NCBI GenBank assembly: GCA_963727465.1
Contig: CAVSGL010000005.1
Span: 124,001 to 188,000 of the forward strand
Source of the DNA: VRUE01 sp963727465
GTDB taxonomy: Bacteria > Actinomycetota > Thermoleophilia > Solirubrobacterales > 70-9
Length of the DNA: 64,000 nt
Direction: 5' to 3'
Shown: positions 28,087 through 36,648 of the stretch, in pieces
Layout: every line of letters begins with the position of its first letter
Numbering within the stretch: position 1 is the stretch's first letter
Position numbers and translations under genes: made by a program
The notes under the pieces: generated by a model
Database searches by the model: none
Told to the model about the DNA's origin: nothing
The model's input: the letters and a program-made list of their open reading frames with translations, nothing else

Positions 28087-29412
28087 GGCGAAGGCTGGTC
28101 TCGCTTGGGGCGGCGCTGGCTGCGACCGTCGCCCTCTCGCTCGCCGCTGCGGCGCTGGCTGCGCCGGGAACGACGCTGCTCGTCTCCGGCCCCAACGTGA
28201 AGGAGGGCAACTTCGCGATCGACGACCAGGTGCCGGCGATCTCCGCGGACGGTCGCTACGTCGCCTTCGTGCGCAACTTCTACGACTCGAGCTCGGCCGT
28301 CTACCTGCGCGACATGCGCGGCGGCACGCTGCCCGTCAACGTGCCGGGCGAAAAGGGCCAGGAAGGGTCCGGCTCGGCGGACGCCGGCACCCCGTCGATC
28401 TCCGGCAACGGGCGCTACGTCGCCTTCGCCTCCGAGGACCCGGACATCAGCGACGAAGACGAGGACAGCACGACCACCCCGGCCGGCGACACGTTCGGCG
28501 TCCGCGACGCCTTCGTCTTCGACCGCGTGCGCGGCGCGGTGGCCCTGGCCTCCCGCGCCAGCGGCCGGCGCGGGGCGGCCGGCAACGAGGACTCCAGCCT
28601 GCCGTCGATCTCGCTCGACGGCCGCTACGTCGCCTTCCAGACCAACGCGACGAACCTGCGGCGCCACTCCTACGGCGGCGTCTTCGTGCGCGACCTGCGC
28701 CGCCAAACGACCACGGCGGCGGCCTGGCTGCCGCTGCGCCGCCACGGCCCGTTCGAGGACGGCTTCTCGCCGTCGATCTCCGCCCACGGCCGCTGGGTCG
28801 CCTTCCTCACCGTCGCCCCCCATCGCGGGCGCCACCGCGCCCTCCAGGTCGCCGTCCGCGACATGAAGCGCAGGCGCAGCTTCTACGCCTCGCGCGCGAG
28901 CGGCCGTCGCGGCCGCCTCGCGAACTCCGAGACGGGACCACCGTCGATCTCGGCCAGCGGGCGCTACGTCGCCTTCGCCAGCAAGGCCACCAACCTCAGC
29001 CGCACCGACAGGCACGGCGTCGAAGACGTCTTCGTGCGCGATCTGAAGACGAACCGCACGCGCCTCGCCTCGCGGGCGCGCGGCAGGCGCGGCGCCGCCG
29101 GCAACGGCGACTCCTCGAACCCCTCGATCTCGGCCAACGGGCGCTACGTCGCCTTCGAGTCCTACGCGAGCAATCTCGGCCCGAGCGACAACGCAGCCGT
29201 GCCCGACGTCTTCGTCCGCGACATGCGCAGCGGTCGCGTCTTCCTCGCCTCGCGCGGCTCCGCCGGCGGCCCGCCCGCCAACGCCCCCTCGGCCAACCCC
29301 TCGATCTCAGCCGGCGGCCGCTTCGTCGCCTTCGACTCCCGCGGCAACAACCTCGTGCCGGCCGACACCACTGCACGCGACCAGCGTCTTCCGCTACCAG
29401 CTGCTGCCCTGA
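28083..29412 (+). CDS. Secreted PD40-like beta-propeller protein 2 (frameshift near the end)
   Basis: ATG 28083 overlaps the stop of propeller protein 1. A signal peptide (RRRLVSLGAALAATVALSLAAAALA) is followed by six to seven repeats with the unit PSIS-x-GRYVAF and VFVRDL...TRLASRA(S/R)GRRGAAGN. The frame as read runs to TAG at 29420. A one-base shift near 29370 restores HATSVFRYQLLP and a TGA at 29410-29412, which fits the repeat pattern better. Role unknown; it is likely exported together with protein 1. It converges on sigH. Confidence 0.8.
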
Positions 29413-29416
29413 AGGT

Positions 29417-30124
29417 CTAGGCCGGCACCTCACGCGAATCCAGGTGGGCGGCGACCTTGCGCTTGACGCGCTGTAGGGCGTTGTCGACGGTCTTCGTGTC
29501 GCACTCGAGCCGCTCGGCGGTCGCCTCGTAGGAGTGGCCGTCGAGGTAGAGGGAGAGCACGCTGCTCTCGAGGTCGGAGAGCACACCCGAGGTCCCGGAG
29601 AGGCAGGAGACGAGACTCGCCAGCTCCTCGGTGGCGATCACCTGGTTGACCGGGTCGGTGACGCTCGGCCCCGGCAGGATCTCGTCGAGGGTGGTTTCCG
29701 AGTCGCCGGCCGCCGCCGGGGTCTGGCTGAAGGAGACGTACTGGTTGAGCGGGGTGTGCTTGTTGCGCGTCGCCGTCTTCACCGCGGTGATGATCTGGCG
29801 GGTGATGCAGAGCTCGGCGAAGCTGCGGAAGCTCGACTCGCGATCGCTGCGGTAGTCGCGGATCGCCTTGTAGAGGCCGAGCAGGCCTTCCTGGATCAGG
29901 TCGTCGCTCTCACCGCCGAGCAGGAAGTAGGACGAGGCCTTGAGCCGGACGAAGCCGCGGTAGCGGCGCACGATCGAGTCATAGGCATCGGTCCGTCCCT
30001 CCTTGGCGAGAGCGACCAGATAATGATCATCAAGCTCAGGTTGAGGGTTAGTACTGGGTCGGGCGGAGCCGTTGAGCTGACCGCTGGGGAGCCGCAATTC
30101 CTGCGTGGGCGACGATAGAGCCAC
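29417..30124 (-). CDS. sigH: SigH-type RNA polymerase sigma factor
   Basis: The GTG at 30124 follows AAGGAGAAGG at good spacing and gives VALSSPTQELRLPSG..., 235 residues; an upstream ATG lacks a ribosome site. Region 2 is DLIQEGLLGLYKAIRDYRSDRESSFRSFAELCITRQIITAVKTATRNKHTPLNQYVSF, very close to the Bacillus SigH family. Region 4 is LDGHSYEATAERLECDTKTVDNALQRVKRKV. In actinobacteria lacking spores this factor sits next to rlmB, as here. A consensus -35 lies 140 bp upstream. The target regulon is unknown. Confidence 0.88.
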   Translation of the reverse strand: MALSSPTQELRLPSGQLNGSARPSTNPQPELDDHYLVALAKEGRTDAYDSIVRRYRGFVRLKASSYFLLGGESDDLIQEGLLGLYKAIRDYRSDRESSFRSFAELCITRQIITAVKTATRNKHTPLNQYVSFSQTPAAAGDSETTLDEILPGPSVTDPVNQVIATEELASLVSCLSGTSGVLSDLESSVLSLYLDGHSYEATAERLECDTKTVDNALQRVKRKVAAHLDSREVPA

Positions 30125-30240
30125 TGATCCTTCTCCTTTTCGAGACGAAGGGTCGTGGCGCCCGTACCTCCCCTGGTGGCGCCTTGTATTGACAGGCAAA
30201 TCTCAGACTCAAGCTGAGGTTCACCCTTGTTGGCCGAGTA

Positions 30241-30268
30241 GTCTTACCGCCCCGCAGAGTTCTGTCAA
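30241..30268 (-). promoter_or_regulatory. Candidate promoter of sigH
   Basis: On the minus strand TTGACA (30263-30268, perfect -35) is followed after 16 bp by TAAGAC (30241-30246). It is about 117 bp upstream of the sigH GTG and directly next to the 165-nt hairpin. The -10 match is only partial. Confidence 0.4.
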
Positions 30269-30274
30269 CCCCAA

Positions 30275-30439
30275 GGGCCGATTTCGTCAGGGGCGTGCCC
30301 CTGGGACGGTCCAGGACCAAGCGGGGTGCTCACGGCGCGGATTCCGCATGGCAGCGCCATGTGGGAGCCGCGACGGGGGCGCATCCGCGCAGTGCCCTGG
30401 GCCGTATCCAGGGGTGCGATTCCCTGGCGAAATCGGCCC
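30275..30439. repeat. 165-nt long hairpin between rlmB and sigH
   Basis: The ends GGGCCGATTTCGTCAGGG (30275-30292) and CCCTGGCGAAATCGGCCC (30422-30439) pair over 18 bp. Inside, CCCCTGG, ACGG and CCAGG blocks pair again. The centre has a GC-rich internal loop and an apical stem ending in CATGGC-AGC-GCCATG. The whole 353-nt gap (30125-30477) otherwise holds only the sigH promoter region. It could be a MITE-like palindrome, a terminator, or a structured RNA with 6S-like architecture. Confidence 0.7.
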
Positions 30440-30477
30440 GCTGATTTGCGGATTTTTTGCAACTGCCGTTGCAGCTG

Positions 30478-31140
30478 CTACCGGGGTCGGCGCTGCCGTA
30501 CCGCCTCGAACAGCAGCGCCGTCGCGGCGGCCGAGACGTTGAGCGAGCCGACCGAGCCGCGCTGGGGCAGGGCGACGAGGCCGTCGCAGGCGGCGGCGAC
30601 CCGCGGCCTGATCCCCTTGCCCTCGCCGCCGAGGACGAGCACGGTCCGGCCGTCCAGGTCGACGTCCCACGGTGCCTGCTCGGCACCCGCGTCCGCGCCC
30701 CAGATCCAGAAGCCCGCCCGCTTCGCCTCGGCCAGCCAGTCGGCGAGGTTGCGGACCCGAGCGACGTCGAGGTGCTCGACGGCGCCCGCCGCGGCCTTGC
30801 AGGCGACCGCGGTGATCTCGGCCGCGCGCCGCTCGGGCACGACGACGCCCGCCGCCCCGGCGAACTCGGCCGAGCGGCAGACCGCGCCGAGATTGCGCGG
30901 GTCCTGAACCTGGTCGAGCGCGACGATCAGCGCGTCCGGCTTGGTCAGCAGGGCACTGGGGTCCGCGTACGGATACGGGTCGACTTCGGCGACGACGCCC
31001 TGGTGATCGGGCGACCCGCATAGCCGCTCAAGCTCCTCCGCGGATGTCTCGGGCGCGCGCAATACCCGCCGCACCGCGCGCCTCCCCCGCTCCGCCTCCT
31101 CGACCGGCCGCCGCCCGTAGATGATCTGGCCGCCGGCCAC
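30478..31140 (-). CDS. rlmB: 23S rRNA (guanosine-2'-O-)-methyltransferase RlmB/TrmH family
   Basis: A 220-residue SPOUT methyltransferase. An N-terminal substrate-binding L30e-like domain (IIYGRRPVEEAERG) is followed by the three family motifs: ALDQVQDPRNLGAVCRSAEF, VLGGEGKGIRP and PQRGSVGSLNVSAAATALLFEA. These form the knotted AdoMet site. It modifies G2251 (E. coli numbering) in the peptidyl transferase P-loop. It starts 3 bp after the cysS stop, in the widespread cysS-rlmB-sigH order. Confidence 0.92.
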   Translation of the reverse strand: MAGGQIIYGRRPVEEAERGRRAVRRVLRAPETSAEELERLCGSPDHQGVVAEVDPYPYADPSALLTKPDALIVALDQVQDPRNLGAVCRSAEFAGAAGVVVPERRAAEITAVACKAAAGAVEHLDVARVRNLADWLAEAKRAGFWIWGADAGAEQAPWDVDLDGRTVLVLGGEGKGIRPRVAAACDGLVALPQRGSVGSLNVSAAATALLFEAVRQRRPR

Positions 31141-31143
31141 GAA

Positions 31144-32559
31144 TCAGGCCCTGGGCACGAGCTTCGCGCCAGCGGCCGAGTCGCGAACCTCCCAGCCCAG
31201 CTCCGCCAGCCGGTCCCGGATCTCATCCGCCCGCCCGAAGTCCTTGGCCGCTCGAGCCTGCTCCCGCTCCGCGAGCAGCGCCTCGGCCTCGTCCCCCGCC
31301 CCCTGCTCGGCCTCCGCAAGCGACTCGAGCCCCACAAGCTCCAGCATCTCCGCCACCGCCTCCGGAGCTCCCACAAGCTCTTCCCGATTCGCTTCGGCGA
31401 CCAGCTCGAACAGCTCGGCCATGGCGCGCGGCGTGTTGAAATCGTCGGCAAGAGCGTCCCGAAAGCCGGCGAGGCGTGAGGCGGGGGGTCCTTCGGCGGG
31501 AACTTGTGAGCAGCCGCGGCCAGAACCTGCGTCCGACACCGCAGCGCGGGTTCCCGACGGGGGACCCCCCGCCTCACGCACCGGATGCTCGCGGAAGAAG
31601 TTCCGCAACCGCTCGACCTGGGCGACCGCCTGTTCCATCTGCTGGGACCCGAACGCCAGCGGCTGCCGGTAGTGACCCGAGATCAGGTACGCGACGACCG
31701 CCTCGCGCCCGTAGCGGTCGAGCGCCTCGGAGAGCTGGAAGATGTTGCCCTCCGACTTCGACATCTTCTCCGCGTCGGTCTCGATCATCCCGTTGTGCAT
31801 CCAGAGGCGGGCGAACGGGCGTCCCGCCGCCTCCGACTGGGCGATCTCGTTCTCGTGGTGCGGGAAGACCAGGTCCGAGCCGCCGCCGTGGATCGCGAAC
31901 GACGGCCCCAGCTCGGCCTCGGCCATCGCCGAGCACTCGATATGCCAGCCCGGCCTCCCCCACCCCCAGGGCGAGTCCCAGCTCGTGTCCTCGCCCTCCT
32001 TGTGCGCCTTCCAGAGGGCGAAATCGAGCGCGTCCTGCTTGAGCGAGGCGGAGCCGGCCTCCTCCCCCTGGTCCATGTCCTCGGCGCGCCGGTTGGAGAG
32101 CTTGCCGTAGGACGGGAAGCTGCGCACCTTGAAGTAGACGTCGCCCCCGGACTCGTAGGCGTGGCCGGTGTCGATCAGCTCGGCGATCAGCTCGAGGATC
32201 TCGCCGATCGTCTCGGTCGCGAGGGGCTCGCCGTCGGGGCGCCCGAGCCCGAGCCGGCCGGTGTCCTCGAAGTAGGCCGCGGTCATCCGCGCGGCGAACT
32301 CGGCCGACGGCTCGCCCGCCGCGCGCGCCGCGTCGTAGATCTTGTCGTTGATGTCGGTGACGTTGACGACCAGCTTCGCCCGGAAACCCTCGCCGCGCAG
32401 GAAGCGAGCCAGCAGCGAGAAGACGACGAATGGCCGCGCGTTGCCGATGTGGATGCGCGAGTAGACGGTCGGCCCGCAGGCGTAGATCCCGATCTCGTCC
32501 TCGGGCTCGAGCGTGCGCAGCTCGCCATTCAGCGTGTCCCGGATCCGCACCTCTCGCAT
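31144..32559 (-). CDS. cysS: Cysteinyl-tRNA synthetase with in-frame palindromic insertion
   Basis: A 471-residue class I synthetase starting MREVRIRDTLNG. The HIGH-type motif is RIHIGNARPF. KMSKS is intact (EKMSKSEGN), and zinc ligands are in YACGPTVY, HIECSAMA and PHHENE. Between NFFREHP and LAGFRDALADDFNTP there are about 34 extra residues, Gly/Ser/Ala-rich, encoded by a 106-nt palindrome (31474-31579). This falls in the linker before the C-terminal helical domain, where a loop may be tolerated. The frame is open throughout, so the protein is probably functional. Confidence 0.92.
   Translation of the reverse strand: MREVRIRDTLNGELRTLEPEDEIGIYACGPTVYSRIHIGNARPFVVFSLLARFLRGEGFRAKLVVNVTDINDKIYDAARAAGEPSAEFAARMTAAYFEDTGRLGLGRPDGEPLATETIGEILELIAELIDTGHAYESGGDVYFKVRSFPSYGKLSNRRAEDMDQGEEAGSASLKQDALDFALWKAHKEGEDTSWDSPWGWGRPGWHIECSAMAEAELGPSFAIHGGGSDLVFPHHENEIAQSEAAGRPFARLWMHNGMIETDAEKMSKSEGNIFQLSEALDRYGREAVVAYLISGHYRQPLAFGSQQMEQAVAQVERLRNFFREHPVREAGGPPSGTRAAVSDAGSGRGCSQVPAEGPPASRLAGFRDALADDFNTPRAMAELFELVAEANREELVGAPEAVAEMLELVGLESLAEAEQGAGDEAEALLAEREQARAAKDFGRADEIRDRLAELGWEVRDSAAGAKLVPRA
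31474..31579. repeat. 106-nt palindromic element inside cysS (family C)
   Basis: GCGTGAGGCGGGGGGTCC (31474-31491) and its exact complement (31562-31579) form a perfect 18-bp stem, extended by CGGCGGGAAC against GTTCCCGACG. The inner 45 nt is unpaired or weakly paired. The length keeps the cysS frame, and the element encodes the extra loop beginning REAGGPPSGTR. Confidence 0.85.
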
Positions 32560-32581
32560 CGGGGCGGATGCTAGACGGGAT

Positions 32582-33460
32582 TCAGAAGGTGCGGTAACCC
32601 GCGCCCGAGGGGGAGGCCTCGTTGCGCGACCAGGTCGGCGCCGTGTCCTGGGCGGCCGCCAGCACCTCGCGGCGGGCCCGGTTGGCACTCGCCTTGATCT
32701 CGTCCTCGGCGGCCTCGCGCAGGCGCTCCTCGCGCTGCTCGGCCTGACCGCGGATCCGCTCGGACTCCGCCTGAAGCTGTTTCTCGGCGCGCTCCCTGGC
32801 CTTCTCGGTCGCCTCGCCTTCGACCTTCTCGACCAGCCTGCGAACCCGCTCCTCGGCTTCGCGACGGACGTCCTCGGTGCCCTCCATCACGCGCTGCTCG
32901 ATCTCCGCCTCGAGCCGCACGGCGAGCCGATGGGCCTCCTCCGCCCGTGCCTCGGCCTCGGCGGCGCGCTGCTCGGCGGCGGCGACCCGGCGGTCGGCCT
33001 CCTGCTGGGCCTTTTCGAGCACCTCGCCGGTGCGCTTCGACGCCGCCGCTTCGGTCCGTTTCGTCGCCCGCGCAACCGCCTGCTCGGCCTGCGCCTCGGC
33101 GGCGGCGATCCGGCCGGCCAGCGACTCCCGTTCGTCCTCGGCCTGCCGCCGCGCCCGCTCGAAGGCCTTCTCGGCCCGATCGCGGCCCTGCTCCGCCTGC
33201 TCGACCCGCTTCTCGGCGGCCTGCCGCCGCTCGCGCTCGGCCGCGATCCGCGTGCGACCCTCCTCGCCGATCTTCGTCAGCGTCGCCTTCGCCCGCTGCT
33301 TGACCTCGGCGGCCTGCTCCCGGGCCTCGTCGACGCGCTTCTCGGCGGCGGCGACGCGCTCCTCGCTTCGCCGCACCCACTCGAGGGCCTGTCCCGCGAC
33401 CCCCTGGATGTCCTCGCGCGCCTCCGCAACCGAATTCAGCTTGATCGCCGGCTCGCCCAT
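32582..33460 (-). CDS. Long coiled-coil protein
   Basis: 292 residues, almost entirely Ala/Glu/Arg/Lys heptads (AEKRVDEAREQAAEVKQRAKATL...), from ATG 33460 (MGEPAIKLNS). A short C-terminal tail (TWSRNEASPSGAGYRTF) is probably unstructured. No signal peptide or membrane helix. It resembles DivIVA- or SMC-like scaffolds in composition only, and low complexity prevents a family call. It lies 22 bp upstream of cysS. Confidence 0.75.
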   Translation of the reverse strand: MGEPAIKLNSVAEAREDIQGVAGQALEWVRRSEERVAAAEKRVDEAREQAAEVKQRAKATLTKIGEEGRTRIAAERERRQAAEKRVEQAEQGRDRAEKAFERARRQAEDERESLAGRIAAAEAQAEQAVARATKRTEAAASKRTGEVLEKAQQEADRRVAAAEQRAAEAEARAEEAHRLAVRLEAEIEQRVMEGTEDVRREAEERVRRLVEKVEGEATEKARERAEKQLQAESERIRGQAEQREERLREAAEDEIKASANRARREVLAAAQDTAPTWSRNEASPSGAGYRTF

Positions 33461-33538
33461 CCGTTCGCAACCTACTACCCGTCTCGGCGGAGATGCCAGA
33501 CCAGCAGGGGCCAAAAGTTCGCAATTAGCGTGGAGTGA

Positions 33539-33654
33539 AGGGGCGATCCCGGTAGGGGTGAAACGTCTTGTACTTTTTCGTTGAGCGCGGCGGGCGTCAG
33601 TTCAACCCCAAATCACCGAAAAAGTTAAGTGGAACCCCTGCCGGGATCGCCCCT
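33539..33654. repeat. 116-bp MITE-like element with terminal inverted repeats (family D)
   Basis: AGGGGCGATCCCGGTAGGGGT (33539-33559) is matched by its inverted complement at 33634-33654 with one mismatch. Farther in, ACTTTTTCGTTGA and TCACCGAAAAAGT pair again. It fills most of the gap between the coiled-coil gene and the acyl-CoA synthetase and reaches the synthetase stop codon. It has no coding capacity. Confidence 0.75.
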
Positions 33655-35302
33655 ACGCCGACCTTTGCGCCTCTCGGGCATGTAGATCCTTCTTCAGCAC
33701 CTTGCCGGTCGCGTTCCTGGGCAGCTCGTCCATGAACTCGACCTCGCGCGGCGCCTTGTAGCCGGCCAGGTGCGCCTTGACGTGCGCCTTCAGGTCCTCG
33801 TCGGAGAGCTCGGCCTCCTCGGCAAGGACGACGAACGCCTTCAGGCGCTGCCCGAACTGCTCGTCCTCGACCCCGATCACGGCGACCTCGACCACCGCCT
33901 CGTGGTCGGCGAGCAGGTCCTCGACCTCGCGCGGGAAGACGTTCTCGCCGCCGGAGACGATCATCTCGTCGTCGCGCCCGTCGACGAAGAGACGCCCGGC
34001 GGCGTCCACGTGGCCGACGTCGCCGCTGGAGAGCAGACCGTCGATCTCGTCCTTGCCGCCGCCGCCCGTGTAGCCCTCGAACGACATCTCGTTGCCGACG
34101 AAGATGCGGCCGACCTCGCCCCGCGGCACCTCGCGGCCGGCCTCGTCGTAGAGGCGGACGACGGTGCCCCGCGGCGGCCGGCCCGCCGTGCCCGGCGCGG
34201 CGCGCAGTTCCTCCGGCGTGGCGATCGCGCCCCAGGAGACCTCGGTCGAGCCGTAGAGGTTGTAGATGTTGTCGCCGAAGCGATCCATCCAGGCGAGCGC
34301 CAGGTCGCCCGGCAGAGCCGAGCCCGAGAGCGCGGTGATCCGCAGCGAGGAGAGGTCGTGGCGCGCCAGCGTCTCCTCGGGGAGCTGGAGGATGCGCTGG
34401 AGCATCACCGGCACGACGGCCAGCACCTGGGCGCGGTGCTCTTCGACCGCCCGCAACGTCTCCTCCGGGTCGAAGCGACGCCGCAGGACCACCGTCGAGG
34501 CGGTCGGCAGGCTCATGATGAAGTGCAGGAAGCCCCAGGAGTGGAAGAGCGGCGCGGCGACCAGCATCGTCTCGCGGCTGCGGTAGGGGATGCGGTCGAT
34601 CAGCGCGGCAATGGCCATCAGCCCTTCCGGGCTGGAGCGCTGCGCCCCCTTCGGCGTACCGGTCGTGCCCGAGGTGAGGATCACGAAGCGCGGCTTGTCC
34701 GGGGGCGGCTTGCGGTCGTCCTCGCGGCCGGCCGCGATCAGCGACTCCAGCGTCGTCGCCTCGCCCTCGCCCTCGGTCCAGGCGACGATCCGCCGCACGT
34801 CTCGATCGACCCCGTCGAGCAGCTCCGCGAACTCTTCGTCGAAGACGAGCGCCTTCGGGCCCTCGCGCCGCATCACCTCGACAAGCTGCGGGCCGGCGAA
34901 CATGGTGTTGAGGTAGAGCGCGCCGGCGCCCAGCTTCGCCGCCGCCAGGGTCGCCTCGATGAAGCCGCGGTGGTTGCGGCACATGATCCCGACCCCGTCG
35001 CCGTTGCCGATCCCGATCCGCGCGAAGGAGTCGGCGAGGGCGTTGGTCCGCCGGTGCAGCCGCTCGTAGGTGAGCGAGCCGCGCTCGTCGATCAGCGCAA
35101 CCGCATCCGGGTGGTGGATCGCCGCGGTGGCGATGCCGGTCGCCGGCGAGGCGCCCCAGCGCAGGAAGGTCGCGCCGATCTTCGCCGCCTTGTCGGGGCG
35201 CAACGGCTCGACGATGCCGGCGCCGTGCAGGACCCGCAGCTCGAACGCTTTGTCCGAGGCTGCCTGCCTGGCCTTGGCCGCGATCGTTCCGAGCCCGCCC
35301 AT
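33653..35302 (-). CDS. Fatty-acid-CoA ligase (FadD-type acyl-CoA synthetase)
   Basis: A 549-residue AMP-forming ligase. The P-loop is LTSGTTGTPKGAQRS near residue 212, the aromatic/adenylate motif is NLYGSTEVSWGAI, the hinge region FVDGRDDEMIVSGGENVFPREVE, and the catalytic Lys is in RNATGKVLKKDL. An N-terminal extension resembles long-chain ligases of the FadD12 type. It activates a carboxylic acid for beta-oxidation or lipid synthesis. It sits 13 bp after ispF. Confidence 0.9.
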   Translation of the reverse strand: MGGLGTIAAKARQAASDKAFELRVLHGAGIVEPLRPDKAAKIGATFLRWGASPATGIATAAIHHPDAVALIDERGSLTYERLHRRTNALADSFARIGIGNGDGVGIMCRNHRGFIEATLAAAKLGAGALYLNTMFAGPQLVEVMRREGPKALVFDEEFAELLDGVDRDVRRIVAWTEGEGEATTLESLIAAGREDDRKPPPDKPRFVILTSGTTGTPKGAQRSSPEGLMAIAALIDRIPYRSRETMLVAAPLFHSWGFLHFIMSLPTASTVVLRRRFDPEETLRAVEEHRAQVLAVVPVMLQRILQLPEETLARHDLSSLRITALSGSALPGDLALAWMDRFGDNIYNLYGSTEVSWGAIATPEELRAAPGTAGRPPRGTVVRLYDEAGREVPRGEVGRIFVGNEMSFEGYTGGGGKDEIDGLLSSGDVGHVDAAGRLFVDGRDDEMIVSGGENVFPREVEDLLADHEAVVEVAVIGVEDEQFGQRLKAFVVLAEEAELSDEDLKAHVKAHLAGYKAPREVEFMDELPRNATGKVLKKDLHAREAQRSA

Positions 35303-35315
35303 CGAGCTGCGAAGC

Positions 35316-35771
35316 CTATTCGTTCTCCACCGAAGCGACCGCGATGCAGGCGATTCCCTCGCCCCGGCCGATCCAGCCCATGCCCTCGTTGGTGGTCGCC
35401 TTGACGCTGACCCGGGCCGAGGTGGCGTCGGCGAGGATGCGCTCCATCTGCTCGCGGTGGGGGCCGAGACGCGGCGCCTCGCAGATCACCGTTGCATCGA
35501 CGTTCTCGATCCTGCCGCCGATCGTGCCCACGGCGGTGCGCAGCAGGTCGATCGAGTCGGCGTCGCGCCAGCGCTCGTCGTCGTCCGGAAAGAGCGTGCC
35601 GATGTCGCCCTCCCCGGCGGCGCCGAGCAGCGCGTCGATCACGGCGTGCGTGAGCACGTCGGCGTCGGAATGGCCGCCGAGGCCGCGCTCGTAGTCCACC
35701 TCGACGCCGCCCAGGATCAGCGGACGGTCGGCGACGAAGCGGTGGCTGTCGTAGCCGATTCCGACGCTCAT
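35316..35771 (-). CDS. ispF: 2-C-methyl-D-erythritol 2,4-cyclodiphosphate synthase
   Basis: 151 residues, the usual size. Metal ligands Asp-x-His are in GYDSHRF and His in GGHSDADVLTHAVIDALLGA. C-terminal KATTNEGMGWIGRGEGIA is the CDP-binding signature. It acts in the MEP isoprenoid pathway after IspD and IspE. Its ATG overlaps the stop of the PHP phosphatase gene (35768-35771). ispD lies 2 kb upstream on the same strand, separated by inserted genes. Confidence 0.95.
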   Translation of the reverse strand: MSVGIGYDSHRFVADRPLILGGVEVDYERGLGGHSDADVLTHAVIDALLGAAGEGDIGTLFPDDDERWRDADSIDLLRTAVGTIGGRIENVDATVICEAPRLGPHREQMERILADATSARVSVKATTNEGMGWIGRGEGIACIAVASVENE

Positions 35772-36619
35772 CGGTCTCGATTCTCGCCTACCCGCGCGGG
35801 AAGCGGCTCCAGACGGCGCCCGCGCCGCTCGAAGACGGCGATCTCCCCGACGCCCAGCTCGGCGAGGAAGTCGAGCGCACTGTCGTAGCCGTAGCCGACC
35901 TGCTCGGGCAGGTGGGCGTCGGAAGAGAGCGCAAACGGGGCGCCGGCCTCGACGCACATGCGGGCGAAGTCCGGCGCCGGGTAGAGCTCGCCGACCGGCT
36001 TGCGCAGGCCCGCGGTCGAGACCTCGACCGCGACGCCGCTGGCGGCGATCGCCTCGACCGCGGGCTCGTAGTAGTGGCGCGGGTCACGCTCGGGGCGCGG
36101 CCGGCCGCGCCCCCAGACCTTGACCAGGTCGGGATGGGCGAGGATGTCGAAGAGGCCGCTGCGGGCGCACTCGGCGAGGGCCGCGAAGTAGCGGCGCCAG
36201 ACCTCGTCGGCGTCCCCGTTCCCCTCCCAGACGTCCCAGCCCTCGTGGTCGACTGCGCGCTCGCCGACGAAGTGGACGGAGCCCACCACGTAGTCGAAAT
36301 CGCGCCGCCCGAGCAGCTCCGCGGTGCGCTCTTCGGCGCCGGGGACGAAGTCGCACTCGACCCCGAGCCTCAGCCCGGCGCCGCGGACGAACTCGCAGTA
36401 GGCGTCGAGGTCGTCGCGCGCCTGTTCCTCCCAGAAGGGATGCCGCCAGAGCTCCAGCGCCTCGGTGAAGCGGTAGACGTGCTCGGAGACGCCGAGCTCC
36501 TCGATGCCGGCGGCGTCCGCCGCCTCGCGGTAGCGCTGGACGTTCTCCGCCGTGAAGTAGAGCTCCGGCGTCGTCTCGGGCTCGTCGGGGCGCAGGTGCA
36601 GGTGGTAGTCGGTCAGCAT
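35768..36619 (-). CDS. Histidinol-phosphatase, PHP family
   Basis: A 283-residue PHP-domain protein. Motifs are DYHLHLRPD at the N-terminus, GVSEHVYRF, LGVECDFVPG, YVVGSVHFVG, DILAHPDLVKVWG and LSSDAHLPEQVG, giving the complete trinuclear metal site. This set matches HisK-type histidinol phosphatases, which act in the last steps of histidine synthesis. A different phosphoester substrate cannot be ruled out. It is translationally coupled to ispF. Confidence 0.85.
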   Translation of the reverse strand: MLTDYHLHLRPDEPETTPELYFTAENVQRYREAADAAGIEELGVSEHVYRFTEALELWRHPFWEEQARDDLDAYCEFVRGAGLRLGVECDFVPGAEERTAELLGRRDFDYVVGSVHFVGERAVDHEGWDVWEGNGDADEVWRRYFAALAECARSGLFDILAHPDLVKVWGRGRPRPERDPRHYYEPAVEAIAASGVAVEVSTAGLRKPVGELYPAPDFARMCVEAGAPFALSSDAHLPEQVGYGYDSALDFLAELGVGEIAVFERRGRRLEPLPARVGENRDR

Positions 36620-36648
36620 CGGGGCACCACGTTACCCTCGCGCGGGAA

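Noticed and set aside
31474..31579. CRISPR-like or tandem repeat structure
   Set aside because: Only one inverted pair is present and there are no regularly spaced direct repeats anywhere in the window.
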